44,437 nt of DNA from Thermodesulfobacteriota bacterium (lineage in GTDB: Bacteria > Desulfobacterota > WTBG01 > CAIYCZ01 > CAIRTM01): the NCBI GenBank assembly GCA_026415325.1, contig JAOAHH010000135.1:1-44437 (forward strand). The letters are read 5' to 3'. The notes under the pieces were generated by a model. It was given only the letters and a program-made list of their open reading frames with translations. It was not told the origin of the DNA and did not search any database. The position numbers were made by a program, and so were the translations under genes. The first letter of the stretch is position 1. Every line of letters starts with the position of its first letter. Positions 27,611-37,222 of this stretch are shown piece after piece.

Positions 27611-30259
27611 ATGAAAACAGCAGCGCAGATCAGGCAGGAGTTTCTTGATTTTTTTCAGCACCACGGCCACACGGTTGTCGCAAGCTCACCACTTGTGCCG
27701 CACAACGACCCGACACTACTCTTTACCAACGCCGGCATGGTGCAGTTTAAGGACGTTTTTCTCGGTCATGAAAAGCGGCCATATACCCGTGCAACGAGCG
27801 CGCAGAAATGCATGCGTGCAGGCGGCAAACATAATGACCTTGAGAACGTCGGCCGTACCGCCCGGCACCATACCTTTTTTGAGATGCTGGGCAATTTTTC
27901 ATTCGGCGATTACTTTAAAAAAGAGGCAATCGCATTCGGCTGGGAATTTATCACTCAGGTTGCGCAGATTGATCCACAAAGGCTGTGGGTGACGGTGTTT
28001 CAGGATGACCACGAGGCATACACCATTTGGAAAGACATTATCGGCATTTCCCCAGAGCGCATTGTGCGCATGGGTGAGAAAGATAACTTTTGGGCAATGG
28101 GTGATACCGGGCCATGCGGTCCGTGTTCCGAGATTATCATTGATCAAGGATCTGAAACGGGGTGCGGCAGACCCAATTGCTCTGTCGGCTGTGACTGTGA
28201 CCGATATTTGGAGCTCTGGAACCTTGTGTTTATGCAATTTAACCGTGATGCGCAGGGCACTATGACACCTCTGCCGCGACCGAGTATCGACACTGGGATG
28301 GGACTTGAGCGCATTACCGCCGTGCTGCAACACGTTAGCAGTAACTACGATACCGATCTGTTCAAACCATTGATTGCATTTGTTGCACAGCGGTCAGGAA
28401 AAGCATACGGAACGCATGAGGAGGATAATGTTTCGATGCGCATCATCGCAGACCACGGCCGTGCAGCCGCCTTTCTTGTTGCCGACGGTGTATTGCCCTC
28501 AAACGAAGGCAGAGGGTATGTACTGCGCCGGATCATGCGCCGGGCTGCGCGCCGGGCCAAGATGCTTGGCATCGAAACGCCGGTGCTGCATGAAGTCGTA
28601 AGGCTTGTTGCACAATCGATGCAAGATGCATATCCTGAAGTGCAGCGTTCGGTTGACTATATCGAGAAAGTGGTGCTCAATGAAGAGCAGACATTTGCCG
28701 CAACACTTGCTTCTGGGATTAGGATTCTTGAGGAAGAGATGGATGCCCTGGCCTCACGGGGCAATGCCGTCATTCCCGGCACGGTCGTATTTAAATTGTA
28801 TGACACCTATGGGTTTCCCCTTGACCTGACCGCCGACATTGCGCGCGAACGAGGCATGATTGTTGATCAGGAGGGTTTTGATCGTGCAATGCAGGAACAG
28901 CGGCAGCGCGCGCGGCAGGCATGGAAGGGTTCTGGCGAAGAAACGATCGAGGCGGTGTACAAAAAGATAGTGCAGGACGGTGTGCGGGTGACTTTTGTGG
29001 GCTATGACCGGCTGATACATACATCATGTATCGCACGACTTGTGTGCAACGGTAATGTATGTGCTGCGGCAACGGCTGGGGAACATGTCGAAATTATCAC
29101 GGAAGAAACCCCTTTTTATGGGGAATCGGGAGGACAGGTCGGCGATACCGGAACCATTTCAGGCGAAGGTTTCACGATTGAGGTGACCGACACGCAGAAA
29201 GTGCTCCCCGAGCTTATCGTGCATCGCGGCAGGGTTACCGCGGGACAAGTACGGCAAGGCGCGCAGGCCGTGTTACAGGTTGTGGCATCTGCGCGACGGG
29301 CAACGGCCTGTAACCACACGGCAACCCATATTCTCCATGCGGTGCTGCGGCAGCGGCTCGGTACCCATGTGAAACAGGCGGGTTCACTGGTGACGCCTGA
29401 TCGACTGCGGTTTGATTTTACGCATTTTGCGCCAATCGATGCTGATGAGCTTTTCGCAATTGAAGCCGAGGTTAACCGGCGGATCTGTGCTAATACAGAA
29501 CTTGTGGTTCAGGAACTGTCTCATCAGGAAGCGCTCCGTCAGGGTGCGATTGCCCTGTTTGGTGAAAAATATGGTGATCGGGTGCGGGTGGTAAGTATTC
29601 CAGAGCTGAGCATGGAGCTGTGCGGCGGTACGCACTGTCGGACAACTGGTGAAATCGGCATATTCAAAATCCTGAGCGAAGGTGCGGTGGCAGCCGGCGT
29701 GAGACGCATCGAAGCCGTGACCGGTGCAGCGGCATGTGCGGTAATGCAGGAACAAAGCAGAACCATTGCCACGCTTGCCGAGATGCTCAAGACAGAGCCG
29801 AGAGGCCTTGTTGGCAAGACGGAGCGGCTGCTTGCTGAACAGAAAAATTTAGAAAAAGAGATCGAGCGCTTGCGGAGCAAAATCCGTTCGTATGAAGCTG
29901 CCTCGATTATCGAAAAGGCGCAGAGCATTGCCGGCGTCAAGGTGCTCTGTGCCCGAGTGGACGAACACGACCCGAAGGCGCTGCGCAGTTTTGGAGATAA
30001 AATCCGTGACCGCATGGGATCGGGCATTATTGTGTTCGGTGCTGCAGATGCAGATAAGGCCACTCTGCTGGTGATGGTGACCAAGGATTTGACCAAGCGT
30101 TTTTCAGCACGCGCAATCATCGAGCGTATTGCACCGTGTGTTGACGGTCGAGGCGGCGGGAGAAATGATATGGCGCAGGCAGGCGGCAGTCGCGCTGCAG
30201 GACTTGATACAGCTCTGTCACAAGCAGTTACAGTAATCGCTGAGATGGCGCAGACCTGA
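27611..30259 (+). CDS. alaS: Alanyl-tRNA synthetase
   Basis: An 882-residue full-length AlaRS, charging tRNA-Ala. The class II aminoacylation domain opens RQEFLDFFQHHGHTVVASS with FTNAGMVQFKDVFLG; the editing domain has HTATHILHAVLRQRLG and the zinc motif CGGTHCRTTGEIG; a coiled coil (about residues 735-765) and the C-Ala domain ending in DGRGGGRNDMAQAGG complete it. It also contains a Cys-rich insert CGRPNCSVGCDCD near residue 183, found in many AlaRS. ATG at 27611. Confidence 0.98.
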   Translation: MKTAAQIRQEFLDFFQHHGHTVVASSPLVPHNDPTLLFTNAGMVQFKDVFLGHEKRPYTRATSAQKCMRAGGKHNDLENVGRTARHHTFFEMLGNFSFGDYFKKEAIAFGWEFITQVAQIDPQRLWVTVFQDDHEAYTIWKDIIGISPERIVRMGEKDNFWAMGDTGPCGPCSEIIIDQGSETGCGRPNCSVGCDCDRYLELWNLVFMQFNRDAQGTMTPLPRPSIDTGMGLERITAVLQHVSSNYDTDLFKPLIAFVAQRSGKAYGTHEEDNVSMRIIADHGRAAAFLVADGVLPSNEGRGYVLRRIMRRAARRAKMLGIETPVLHEVVRLVAQSMQDAYPEVQRSVDYIEKVVLNEEQTFAATLASGIRILEEEMDALASRGNAVIPGTVVFKLYDTYGFPLDLTADIARERGMIVDQEGFDRAMQEQRQRARQAWKGSGEETIEAVYKKIVQDGVRVTFVGYDRLIHTSCIARLVCNGNVCAAATAGEHVEIITEETPFYGESGGQVGDTGTISGEGFTIEVTDTQKVLPELIVHRGRVTAGQVRQGAQAVLQVVASARRATACNHTATHILHAVLRQRLGTHVKQAGSLVTPDRLRFDFTHFAPIDADELFAIEAEVNRRICANTELVVQELSHQEALRQGAIALFGEKYGDRVRVVSIPELSMELCGGTHCRTTGEIGIFKILSEGAVAAGVRRIEAVTGAAACAVMQEQSRTIATLAEMLKTEPRGLVGKTERLLAEQKNLEKEIERLRSKIRSYEAASIIEKAQSIAGVKVLCARVDEHDPKALRSFGDKIRDRMGSGIIVFGAADADKATLLVMVTKDLTKRFSARAIIERIAPCVDGRGGGRNDMAQAGGSRAAGLDTALSQAVTVIAEMAQT

Positions 30260-30275
30260 AACAGGCAACGTGGTT

Positions 30276-31040
30276 TTACGGTTGTGGTGCTTGAGGTTGG
30301 GTGCCGAGCTTTTTCCGGGCCTCTCGGGCATAAGGGCTCTCAGGATAGGTTGCAATGAGATATTCTAGTATTTTTGCCCCCCGCAGCGCATCGCCTGATC
30401 GCGTGGTGGCATCGGCGATTAAGAATAGCACTTTATCCTGTTCGATGTGCAGCGGATATTGACGCAGCACTTTATTGAACCGCTCGATTGCACCCTTGTA
30501 GTTTCTGGTACGCAGGTAGAAATTGCCAACAAAACATTCGTGCTGGGCAAGGTGTTTTTTTATTTCCGCTATTTTGCAGAGTGCCGGTCCTGCATACGGG
30601 CTCCGGGGATAGAGATCCACAAGCTGCTGAAACTGCTCGAGTGCTGCTTCGGCAAACGTCTGGTCGCGGTCGATCGAGAGTATCTGCTGGTAATGGCACA
30701 TGCCGGTCATGTAGATACTGTAAGGAACCTGTGGGTTGGTCGGATGGAGGCGCCGAAAGTTCTCAAAATAATGGGTTGCCTCGATGAACTGATCCTGATG
30801 GTAATGTGCTTCACCAAGCCGCAGTTCTGCAAGCACCGCATAGGGGCTTAAGGGAAATTTGTCGCGAAGCTCCTCAAACGCTGGCACGGCTTCGATAAAA
30901 TTACGCGCTTTAAAAAGGCCGAGCGCTTTTTCGTAGTAGTAGGCATCGGTATATGCAGGCTTTTTCGGCGGCGGTGGTGTTGTGCAGCCGGCACCAGCAA
31001 AAACGAGCGCAAGTCCCAGAGCGATAAGTTGTTTTTTCAT
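30276..31040 (-). CDS. bamD: BamD-type outer-membrane assembly lipoprotein
   Basis: A 254-residue lipoprotein. The signal peptide ends in a lipobox (VFAGAGC). Five TPR-like repeats follow, from YYYEKALGLFKARNFIEAVPAFEELRDKFPLSPYA onward (quoted here in part), to TYPESPYAREARKKLG. BamD is the essential lipoprotein of the BAM complex, which folds outer-membrane barrels. ATG at 31040 starts right before the signal peptide; the longer frame is not needed. It is divergent from glmU. CpoB or another TPR lipoprotein is the less likely alternative. Confidence 0.87.
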   Translation of the reverse strand: MKKQLIALGLALVFAGAGCTTPPPPKKPAYTDAYYYEKALGLFKARNFIEAVPAFEELRDKFPLSPYAVLAELRLGEAHYHQDQFIEATHYFENFRRLHPTNPQVPYSIYMTGMCHYQQILSIDRDQTFAEAALEQFQQLVDLYPRSPYAGPALCKIAEIKKHLAQHECFVGNFYLRTRNYKGAIERFNKVLRQYPLHIEQDKVLFLIADATTRSGDALRGAKILEYLIATYPESPYAREARKKLGTQPQAPQP

Positions 31041-31068
31041 GCAGCAATAACCGGACACAACAGTTTTG

Positions 31069-31097
31069 TTGTCAAAACAGGCAGTGGCGTGTATACT
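31069..31097 (+). promoter_or_regulatory. Sigma70 promoter of the glmU operon
   Basis: TTGTCA (31069-31074), a 17-base spacer and TATACT (31092-31097) give 5 of 6 matches in both boxes. The glmU start is 48 bases further. The 104-base space is shared with the divergent bamD, whose own promoter must overlap it. Confidence 0.7.
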
Positions 31098-31144
31098 GCC
31101 ATGAAATAACAAGCATTGTCAAGCACGCACCGAAAGGATAAGCT

Positions 31145-32560
31145 ATGGATGCCCTTGCAACCATTATTCTTGCAGCCGGCAAAGGCACCCGAATGAAATC
31201 TCAAACTGTTAAGGTGCTCCATCCGATTGCCGGCATCCCGATGCTTGCCTATCCGATCAAGGCAGTGCGCGAAGCAGGGTGTGATACCGTTTTTGTCGTC
31301 GTCGGCCACCAGCGGGAGCGGATTGAGGATGCGTTTCGGCATGAAGGGCTTGTGTTTATCCATCAGGAACAACAACTGGGCTCGGGTCATGCGGTGGCGG
31401 TTACTGAGCCGGTGCTTCAGGGATTTTCAGGCGATGTGCTGATCCTGTGCGGTGATGTGCCGTTTATTTCGCCGCAGACGCTTCTCAGTTTTATTGGTGC
31501 ACACAGGAGTGCCCGTGCTGCGTTGAGCGTTCTTTCGGTCATTGTAGAGGAGCCGACCGGTTACGGGAGAATTGTGCGTAAAGCAGACGGTCGTTTTAGC
31601 GCAATCGTCGAACACCGCGATGCAACTGAGGAACAACGCCGCATTTGCGAAATCAACACGGGCATTTATTGCTGCGCAGCGCCGCTTTTGTTTGAGGCGC
31701 TGCACCAGATCGGCACCGACAATGATCAGGGGGAATATTATTTGCCGGACATTGTAGCCATTCTTGCTGCCAAGGGTCATGTTGTTCAGGCTGTTGTTGC
31801 TCCTGATTCCGGCGAGGTGCAAGGCATCAACGACAGAAAGGATCTTGCCCGCGCTGAGCAGCGCATGCGCGAGCGCATCAACGCAGCCCATATGGCACAG
31901 GGGGTGACTATGATTGACCCTGCAGCAACCTACATTGAGGCAGAGGTAAGGATTGGCCCGGATACAGTGATCTTCCCCGGCACCGTTATTACTCGGGGCA
32001 CTGTGATCGGTGAAGGATGTATGATCGGAAGCGCGTGCCTAATTGAACGATCCCGTATTGGCAGCCGCGTGAAAGTGCTTCACTGTTCGGTCATCGAACA
32101 GAGCACGATCGCTGACGATGTGCAGATCGGACCGTTTGCCCACCTGCGGCCCGGCACAATACTTGATGAGCGGGTTCATATCGGCAATTTTGTTGAGGTC
32201 AAGAAATCGACAATCGGTCGCGGTTCAAAGGCTAACCATCTTACCTATATCGGAGATGCAACCATCGGCACAGAGGTGAATGTCGGTGCGGGAACCATCA
32301 CCTGTAATTACGACGGCAGGCAAAAACACCCAACCGTTATTGACGATCATGCGTTTATCGGGAGCAATACTGCTTTGGTAGCGCCGGTTACGATCGGGAA
32401 ACATGCCGTTATCGGCGCCGGATCGACAATCACCAAAAATGTTCCGGACAATGCCCTTGCTGTTGCCCGGGGGAAGCAGGTGCATTACGAGCATTATGTG
32501 AGGATCGGGAGACGATCACAATCAGCTTCCGTGCAGCAGGGAGACACAAACACCACATAA
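31145..32560 (+). CDS. glmU: Bifunctional GlmU: glucosamine-1-phosphate acetyltransferase / UDP-GlcNAc pyrophosphorylase
   Basis: A 471-residue enzyme that makes UDP-GlcNAc for peptidoglycan and LPS. The N-terminal uridylyltransferase domain has [19 protein letters not shown] and LCGDVPFI. The C-terminal left-handed beta-helix acetyltransferase has repeated hexapeptides, [17 protein letters not shown], and the CoA-site [14 protein letters not shown] at 31145 with AAAGGA. glmS, the preceding step in the pathway, follows after 13 bases. Confidence 0.97.
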   Translation: MDALATIILAAGKGTRMKSQTVKVLHPIAGIPMLAYPIKAVREAGCDTVFVVVGHQRERIEDAFRHEGLVFIHQEQQLGSGHAVAVTEPVLQGFSGDVLILCGDVPFISPQTLLSFIGAHRSARAALSVLSVIVEEPTGYGRIVRKADGRFSAIVEHRDATEEQRRICEINTGIYCCAAPLLFEALHQIGTDNDQGEYYLPDIVAILAAKGHVVQAVVAPDSGEVQGINDRKDLARAEQRMRERINAAHMAQGVTMIDPAATYIEAEVRIGPDTVIFPGTVITRGTVIGEGCMIGSACLIERSRIGSRVKVLHCSVIEQSTIADDVQIGPFAHLRPGTILDERVHIGNFVEVKKSTIGRGSKANHLTYIGDATIGTEVNVGAGTITCNYDGRQKHPTVIDDHAFIGSNTALVAPVTIGKHAVIGAGSTITKNVPDNALAVARGKQVHYEHYVRIGRRSQSASVQQGDTNTT

Positions 32561-32573
32561 AGGAGGGAAGCGT

Positions 32574-34403
32574 ATGTGTGGCATTGTTGGATATGTAGGA
32601 GCGCAGCAGCCTGCATCCATTCTCCTTGATGGGCTCAAACGGCTTGAATACCGCGGCTATGATTCCGCAGGAATCGCGATTTTTGATCACGGCACCATAA
32701 AGATATGCCGTTGCGAAGGGAAGATCGCGCAACTTGAAAAGCTTATGGCAACAGAGACATTTGACGGGACCATCGGTATTGGCCACACTCGGTGGGCAAC
32801 CCATGGCAGACCGTCAGAGGCAAATGCCCATCCCCATTATTGCGATGGTGTTGCAGTTGTGCATAACGGCATTATCGAAAACTATTTGGAACTCAAGGCA
32901 ATGCTCACTGCAGAGGGCAGTTGTTTTTCATCCGAAACCGACAGCGAAGTGCTGTGTCATCTTATTGCAAAATTCTTGCGGCAGGGATGTAGCTTTGTCG
33001 ATGCGGTGCGGCGCGGTCTCGCGTTGGTGCGCGGCTCATATGCGATCGCGGTGCTTAGTGAACACGATCCGCAAACACTGATCGCAGCCCGCAAGGAAAG
33101 CCCGCTTATCATCGGTCTTGGCAGCGGTGAGAATTTTGTTGCGTCCGACATTCCGGCAATTCTTAGTCACACCCGCTCGATGATATTTCTGGACGACGGC
33201 GACCTTGCTATCGTTACGGCCGACAGCGTTACGATCACCAGGCTTGACGGCACACCGGTTGTGCGCCCACCGCGCACCATTACGTGGGATCCGGTCATGG
33301 CAGAGAAAGGCGGGTATAAACATTTCATGCTCAAAGAGATTTTTGAACAGCCCCGCGCAATCATCGATACCCTGCGCGGCAGACTTATCGAGGACACGGC
33401 AGAGGTGTTTCTTGACCGAGTGCAGCTCGATGCAGCTACGCTCCGCAGCATTATGCGCATTGCTGTTGTTGCTTGTGGGACTTCATATTATGCCGGCTTG
33501 GTCGGCAAGTTCTTGTTGGAACGACTAACGCATATTCCAGTCGAAGTTGACCTTGCCTCAGAATTTCGGTATCGGGATCCGCTTATCGGTAGTGATACGC
33601 TGGTCGTTCTGATTTCGCAGTCAGGGGAAACGGCCGACACGCTTGCTGCGATGCGGGAGGCGCAGCGGAAAGACGCCCAAACGCTTTGTATCTGCAATGT
33701 CGTTGAGAGCACGCTTGCACGTGACTGCGATCATGTATTGTACACCCACGCAGGGCCTGAGATCGGCGTTGCCTCGACCAAGGCATTTACCAGCCAGATT
33801 GCGGCGCTGGTGTTGCTCGGACTGCATATCGGGAGGGCCCGGGGCGTTCTTGATGAGCGTGAATGTAGACGGCTCATGCAGCATCTCATTGCGGTGCCCG
33901 GTCTTGTCGAGAAGACGTTAGAACTGGAGCCGACGATCAAAAGAACCGCCGAGGAATACATGAATGCGCGGAATTTCCTCTATCTTGCCCGGGGCATCAA
34001 TTACCCGATTGCTCTCGAAGGTGCTCTGAAACTTAAGGAAATTTCCTATATTCATGCGGAAGGATATCCTGCTGGAGAAATGAAACACGGCCCCATAGCA
34101 CTGATTGACGAGAACATGCCAGTCGTGGTGCTTGCCCAGCGAGACACGATGTATGAAAAAGTCCTCGGCAATGTCGAAGAGGTTAAAGCCCGCAAAGGTC
34201 GGGTGATCGCCGTGGCTCCTGCCGAGACCAGAGAGCTTGCTGCCAAAGCAGATCACACCATCGTTGTGCCTGAAACCGATCCGATGTTTATGCCGTTTGT
34301 GCTTGTAGTTCCCCTGCAGCTTTTTGCATATCACGTGGCTGATGCCAAAGGCACGGATGTGGATCAGCCGCGGAATTTGGCAAAGAGCGTTACGGTTGAG
34401 TAA
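32574..34403 (+). CDS. glmS: Glutamine-fructose-6-phosphate aminotransferase (isomerizing)
   Basis: A 609-residue GlmS. It makes glucosamine 6-phosphate from fructose 6-phosphate and glutamine, the entry to amino-sugar synthesis. Cys2 (MCGIVGYVG) is the amidotransferase nucleophile; [18 protein letters not shown] is intact. Two SIS domains carry [37 protein letters not shown] and the C-terminal [23 protein letters not shown] ribosome-binding site, 13 bases after glmU. No glmS ribozyme-like sequence fits the short gap. Confidence 0.98.
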   Translation: MCGIVGYVGAQQPASILLDGLKRLEYRGYDSAGIAIFDHGTIKICRCEGKIAQLEKLMATETFDGTIGIGHTRWATHGRPSEANAHPHYCDGVAVVHNGIIENYLELKAMLTAEGSCFSSETDSEVLCHLIAKFLRQGCSFVDAVRRGLALVRGSYAIAVLSEHDPQTLIAARKESPLIIGLGSGENFVASDIPAILSHTRSMIFLDDGDLAIVTADSVTITRLDGTPVVRPPRTITWDPVMAEKGGYKHFMLKEIFEQPRAIIDTLRGRLIEDTAEVFLDRVQLDAATLRSIMRIAVVACGTSYYAGLVGKFLLERLTHIPVEVDLASEFRYRDPLIGSDTLVVLISQSGETADTLAAMREAQRKDAQTLCICNVVESTLARDCDHVLYTHAGPEIGVASTKAFTSQIAALVLLGLHIGRARGVLDERECRRLMQHLIAVPGLVEKTLELEPTIKRTAEEYMNARNFLYLARGINYPIALEGALKLKEISYIHAEGYPAGEMKHGPIALIDENMPVVVLAQRDTMYEKVLGNVEEVKARKGRVIAVAPAETRELAAKADHTIVVPETDPMFMPFVLVVPLQLFAYHVADAKGTDVDQPRNLAKSVTVE

Positions 34404-34488
34404 AGGCATATACCTCGGATGTGCCGGCATTGTGTGCGTTGAATTGTTCAGGCAGGCGATGCCTGATAACTTTCTCGGAGTAGTGTCT

Positions 34489-36243
34489 ATGCAACTCTAT
34501 TTGCGGCTTCTCGGGTATGCCCGACCCTATATTCCTTATATGGTCGCGTCGGTTGTGTGCATGATCATTCTCTCGGCAACCACTTCGGCGATTGCCTACT
34601 TGGTGAAGCCAGCGATTGATGAGGTGTTCCTCAAACGCGACTACACCATGCTGGTCGTGATTCCTATTCTGACCGTGATTGCTTATCTGGTGAAGGGGCT
34701 GTCTGATTACGGACAGTCGTATCTTATGGGTGCGGTTGGCAATCGGGTGGTTACGGATCTGCGTGCCCGTCTGTACGAGCACATTCAGCGGATGTCGCTG
34801 TCTTTTTTTACAAAAACTTCAACCGGCCTGCTCATGTCGCGGATCGCAAATGACGTGGGGATTCTGCAGCGCGCCACATCGGATTCGCTGAAAAAGATTC
34901 TTGAAAACGCGTTTCTTATCATCGGGCTTTCAGGCGTTGCGCTCTATCAGAACTGGCGGATGGCGCTGTTTTGCCTGGTACTGCTTCCGGTTGCCGCATT
35001 TCCGATCAAACGGTTCGGCAAACAGACGAGGCGGTACAGCAAAAAGAGCCAAGAGCGCATGGCGAGCATTAGCACGTTTCTTGATGAAACCATCTCCGGT
35101 AATCAGACCATAAAATCCTTCTGCCTTGAGCGTTTTGAGATTGAACGGTTCTTTAAAGAGACGGAGCGATTGTTGCACGTTGGGCTCAACAGTCTTAAGG
35201 TCGGCGCCTATTCCACACCGGTAATGGAACTCATCGGCGGCATCATCGGTGCGGTGATTATTTACTACGGCGGCTACAATGTTATTAAGGGCACGATGAC
35301 GCCCGGTGAGTTTTTCTCGTTTATCGCGGCGGTTGCCATGTTGTACCGACCGGTGAAAGGATTGAGCAGGGAAAATATGAAGGTGCAGAAAGGGCTTGCT
35401 GCAGCGGCACGGGTGTTCGAGCTGCTCGATACCGTTCCCGATGTACAGGACAAGCCCGGTGCCATAACGCTGCCGCGATTCAGCGAGGCAATCGAGTTTC
35501 GAAACGTCAGCTTTAGCTACGAAGACCGCATGGTGCTTAAAGACGTCAGTTTTACGGCACGTGCAGGCGAAGTCGTTGCGATTGTCGGCCATAGCGGTGC
35601 CGGGAAAACCACAATCGCAAATCTCCTTTTGCGTTTTTATGATGTTACCGAAGGGGCCATTTGTATTGACGGCTATGATATTCGCGATGTTACCGTACGA
35701 TCGCTGCGGCAGCAGATTGCGTTTGTTAGTCAGGAAACGGTACTGTTCAATGATACGATTCGCAATAACATTACTTACGGGAGCCTCGGGGTCCCCGAGG
35801 AGAATATCATTGCTGCCGCGAAGGCTGCCTATGCACACGATTTTATTATGGCGCTGCCAGAGGGCTATGATACGGTTGTCGGAGAAAAAGGAATGCACCT
35901 TTCTGGCGGACAGCGACAACGCATTGCCGTTGCCCGGGCACTCGTGAAAAATGCGCCAATCCTTATCCTCGATGAGGCAACGTCGGCGCTTGATGCGCAT
36001 TCAGAGCAACAGGTGCAGAAAGCGCTTGAGCGGCTTATGGTCGGAAGGACAACCATTCTGATTGCACACCGGCTTGCGACGGTGCGTAATGCCGATACGA
36101 TCATTGTGCTGCAGGACGGTGAGATCATTGAGCGGGGAACACACGAGGATCTGCTCGCGCAACAGGGTGTATACCAGCGGTTGATCGAGATTCAAAGCGG
36201 GTACGTTAAACAGCCTGCTCCTCCTGCAGCCCATATCCGGTAA
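34489..36243 (+). CDS. msbA: Lipid A export ABC transporter, MsbA-type
   Basis: A 584-residue half-transporter of usual MsbA length. The six-helix membrane domain is N-terminal (about residues 15-310), including FTKTSTGLLMSRIANDVG and SKKSQERMASISTFLDETISG. The ATPase domain has Walker A VGHSGAGKTTIAN, the Q-loop FVSQETVLFNDTI, signature LSGGQRQRIAVARALV and Walker B LILDEATSALD. ATG at 34489 follows GGAG; the longer frame overlapping glmS is not credible. It flips lipid A-core across the inner membrane. Other type IV exporters are the alternative, but the position in an envelope operon supports MsbA. Confidence 0.9.
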   Translation: MQLYLRLLGYARPYIPYMVASVVCMIILSATTSAIAYLVKPAIDEVFLKRDYTMLVVIPILTVIAYLVKGLSDYGQSYLMGAVGNRVVTDLRARLYEHIQRMSLSFFTKTSTGLLMSRIANDVGILQRATSDSLKKILENAFLIIGLSGVALYQNWRMALFCLVLLPVAAFPIKRFGKQTRRYSKKSQERMASISTFLDETISGNQTIKSFCLERFEIERFFKETERLLHVGLNSLKVGAYSTPVMELIGGIIGAVIIYYGGYNVIKGTMTPGEFFSFIAAVAMLYRPVKGLSRENMKVQKGLAAAARVFELLDTVPDVQDKPGAITLPRFSEAIEFRNVSFSYEDRMVLKDVSFTARAGEVVAIVGHSGAGKTTIANLLLRFYDVTEGAICIDGYDIRDVTVRSLRQQIAFVSQETVLFNDTIRNNITYGSLGVPEENIIAAAKAAYAHDFIMALPEGYDTVVGEKGMHLSGGQRQRIAVARALVKNAPILILDEATSALDAHSEQQVQKALERLMVGRTTILIAHRLATVRNADTIIVLQDGEIIERGTHEDLLAQQGVYQRLIEIQSGYVKQPAPPAAHIR

Positions 36244-36253
36244 CCGAAGCGAC

Positions 36254-37222
36254 ATGATGTTTATTGATCATGAACGCCTCAGCCGCTATGTAACAACAAG
36301 GCTTCTGCCGGCGCTTGGCTGCACCGGTTGCCCTTTTACCCTTACCGAAACAACCCTCGGTATCCACAGCAGAGTCTTTTTTCTCGACATTCAAGGCTAT
36401 AAGCCGCTCATCCTCAAAGCGCTTTCCTCACGCAGACGCTTTACAATGCTCTGTGCCTGCGCAAAACACCTTGCACAGCATGGCATCAGTGCACCGTGCG
36501 TAGTGCATGCCGATCCTGATGCATGGCTTTTAGGACGGCGCGGCTTCCACGTTGTGTGCGAAGAGCGGGTGATAGGAAGGACGCTTTTTGAAAGCGGTGT
36601 TCCGAATGAGATTTTGCCGACGGTTGCTGCTTTTTTTGCCCGGATGCACAATGTGTACTCAAACCACTGGGGGACACTTGACCGATTGCGTACCCGCGGG
36701 CTTTATCGACATCTCATGAAGCGGCTGGAGCAGAAGATTTCTTATTGGCATGGGGCAGACAAAACTATTTCCCGTTCGTTTGTTGTCTGCATCAAACAGT
36801 GGGCACGCAAATGGCAGCAGTGCATTGATGCCGTGACCCGGTATAGCCTTTCGCATGGCGATCCCAACCCGGGCAATATCATAATGACGGAACGCTGCAA
36901 ACCGGTACTGCTTGATATCGGACATATCCGGTATCTCCCACGAGCAATCGACTATTGGATGGTCAAGCTTCATCTGTGTCGCGACAACACCGAACGTGCG
37001 GCTTTGTTTGACTCAGCTTATGTCGACGCAATGGATCCCGCACACTATGCAGCATTTAGAGATACAGAGCCGTTTTATGCTCTGTATGTGTTTGTTGACT
37101 TTGCCGCCCTGCTCGCTACACGGATAAAAACAACCGGCGCTGACGACCGGTATTACGATGAGTACCGCTCAGGCCTTTCAACAGTGCGGCACATGATCGA
37201 GAACTTGCTGTCTGGACATTAA
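36254..37222 (+). CDS. APH-fold (aminoglycoside phosphotransferase-like) small-molecule kinase
   Basis: A 322-residue kinase of the APH/choline-kinase/LPS-kinase fold. The catalytic loop SLSHGDPNPGNIIM near residue 200 (HGDxxxxN) and the metal-binding Asp in PVLLDIGHIRYL are both present, so it looks active. An N-lobe with a lysine-containing strand (KPLILKALS) lies near residue 54. The protein has no membrane segment. It follows msbA by 10 bases and ends one base before the next gene, so a sugar of LPS or cell wall is a likely substrate. That is inferred only from position. KdkA/WaaP-like or amino-sugar kinase are open options. Confidence 0.78.
   Translation: MMFIDHERLSRYVTTRLLPALGCTGCPFTLTETTLGIHSRVFFLDIQGYKPLILKALSSRRRFTMLCACAKHLAQHGISAPCVVHADPDAWLLGRRGFHVVCEERVIGRTLFESGVPNEILPTVAAFFARMHNVYSNHWGTLDRLRTRGLYRHLMKRLEQKISYWHGADKTISRSFVVCIKQWARKWQQCIDAVTRYSLSHGDPNPGNIIMTERCKPVLLDIGHIRYLPRAIDYWMVKLHLCRDNTERAALFDSAYVDAMDPAHYAAFRDTEPFYALYVFVDFAALLATRIKTTGADDRYYDEYRSGLSTVRHMIENLLSGH

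Noticed and set aside
32561-32573. glmS ribozyme or riboswitch
   Set aside because: The gap between glmU and glmS is 13 bases, too short for any such element.
34930-36000. 356-codon minus-strand frame opposite msbA
   Set aside because: Shadow of the well-conserved msbA frame with no recognisable domain.
36254-37222. Aminoglycoside resistance gene
   Set aside because: Only the general APH fold is shared; the envelope-operon setting argues for a housekeeping substrate.
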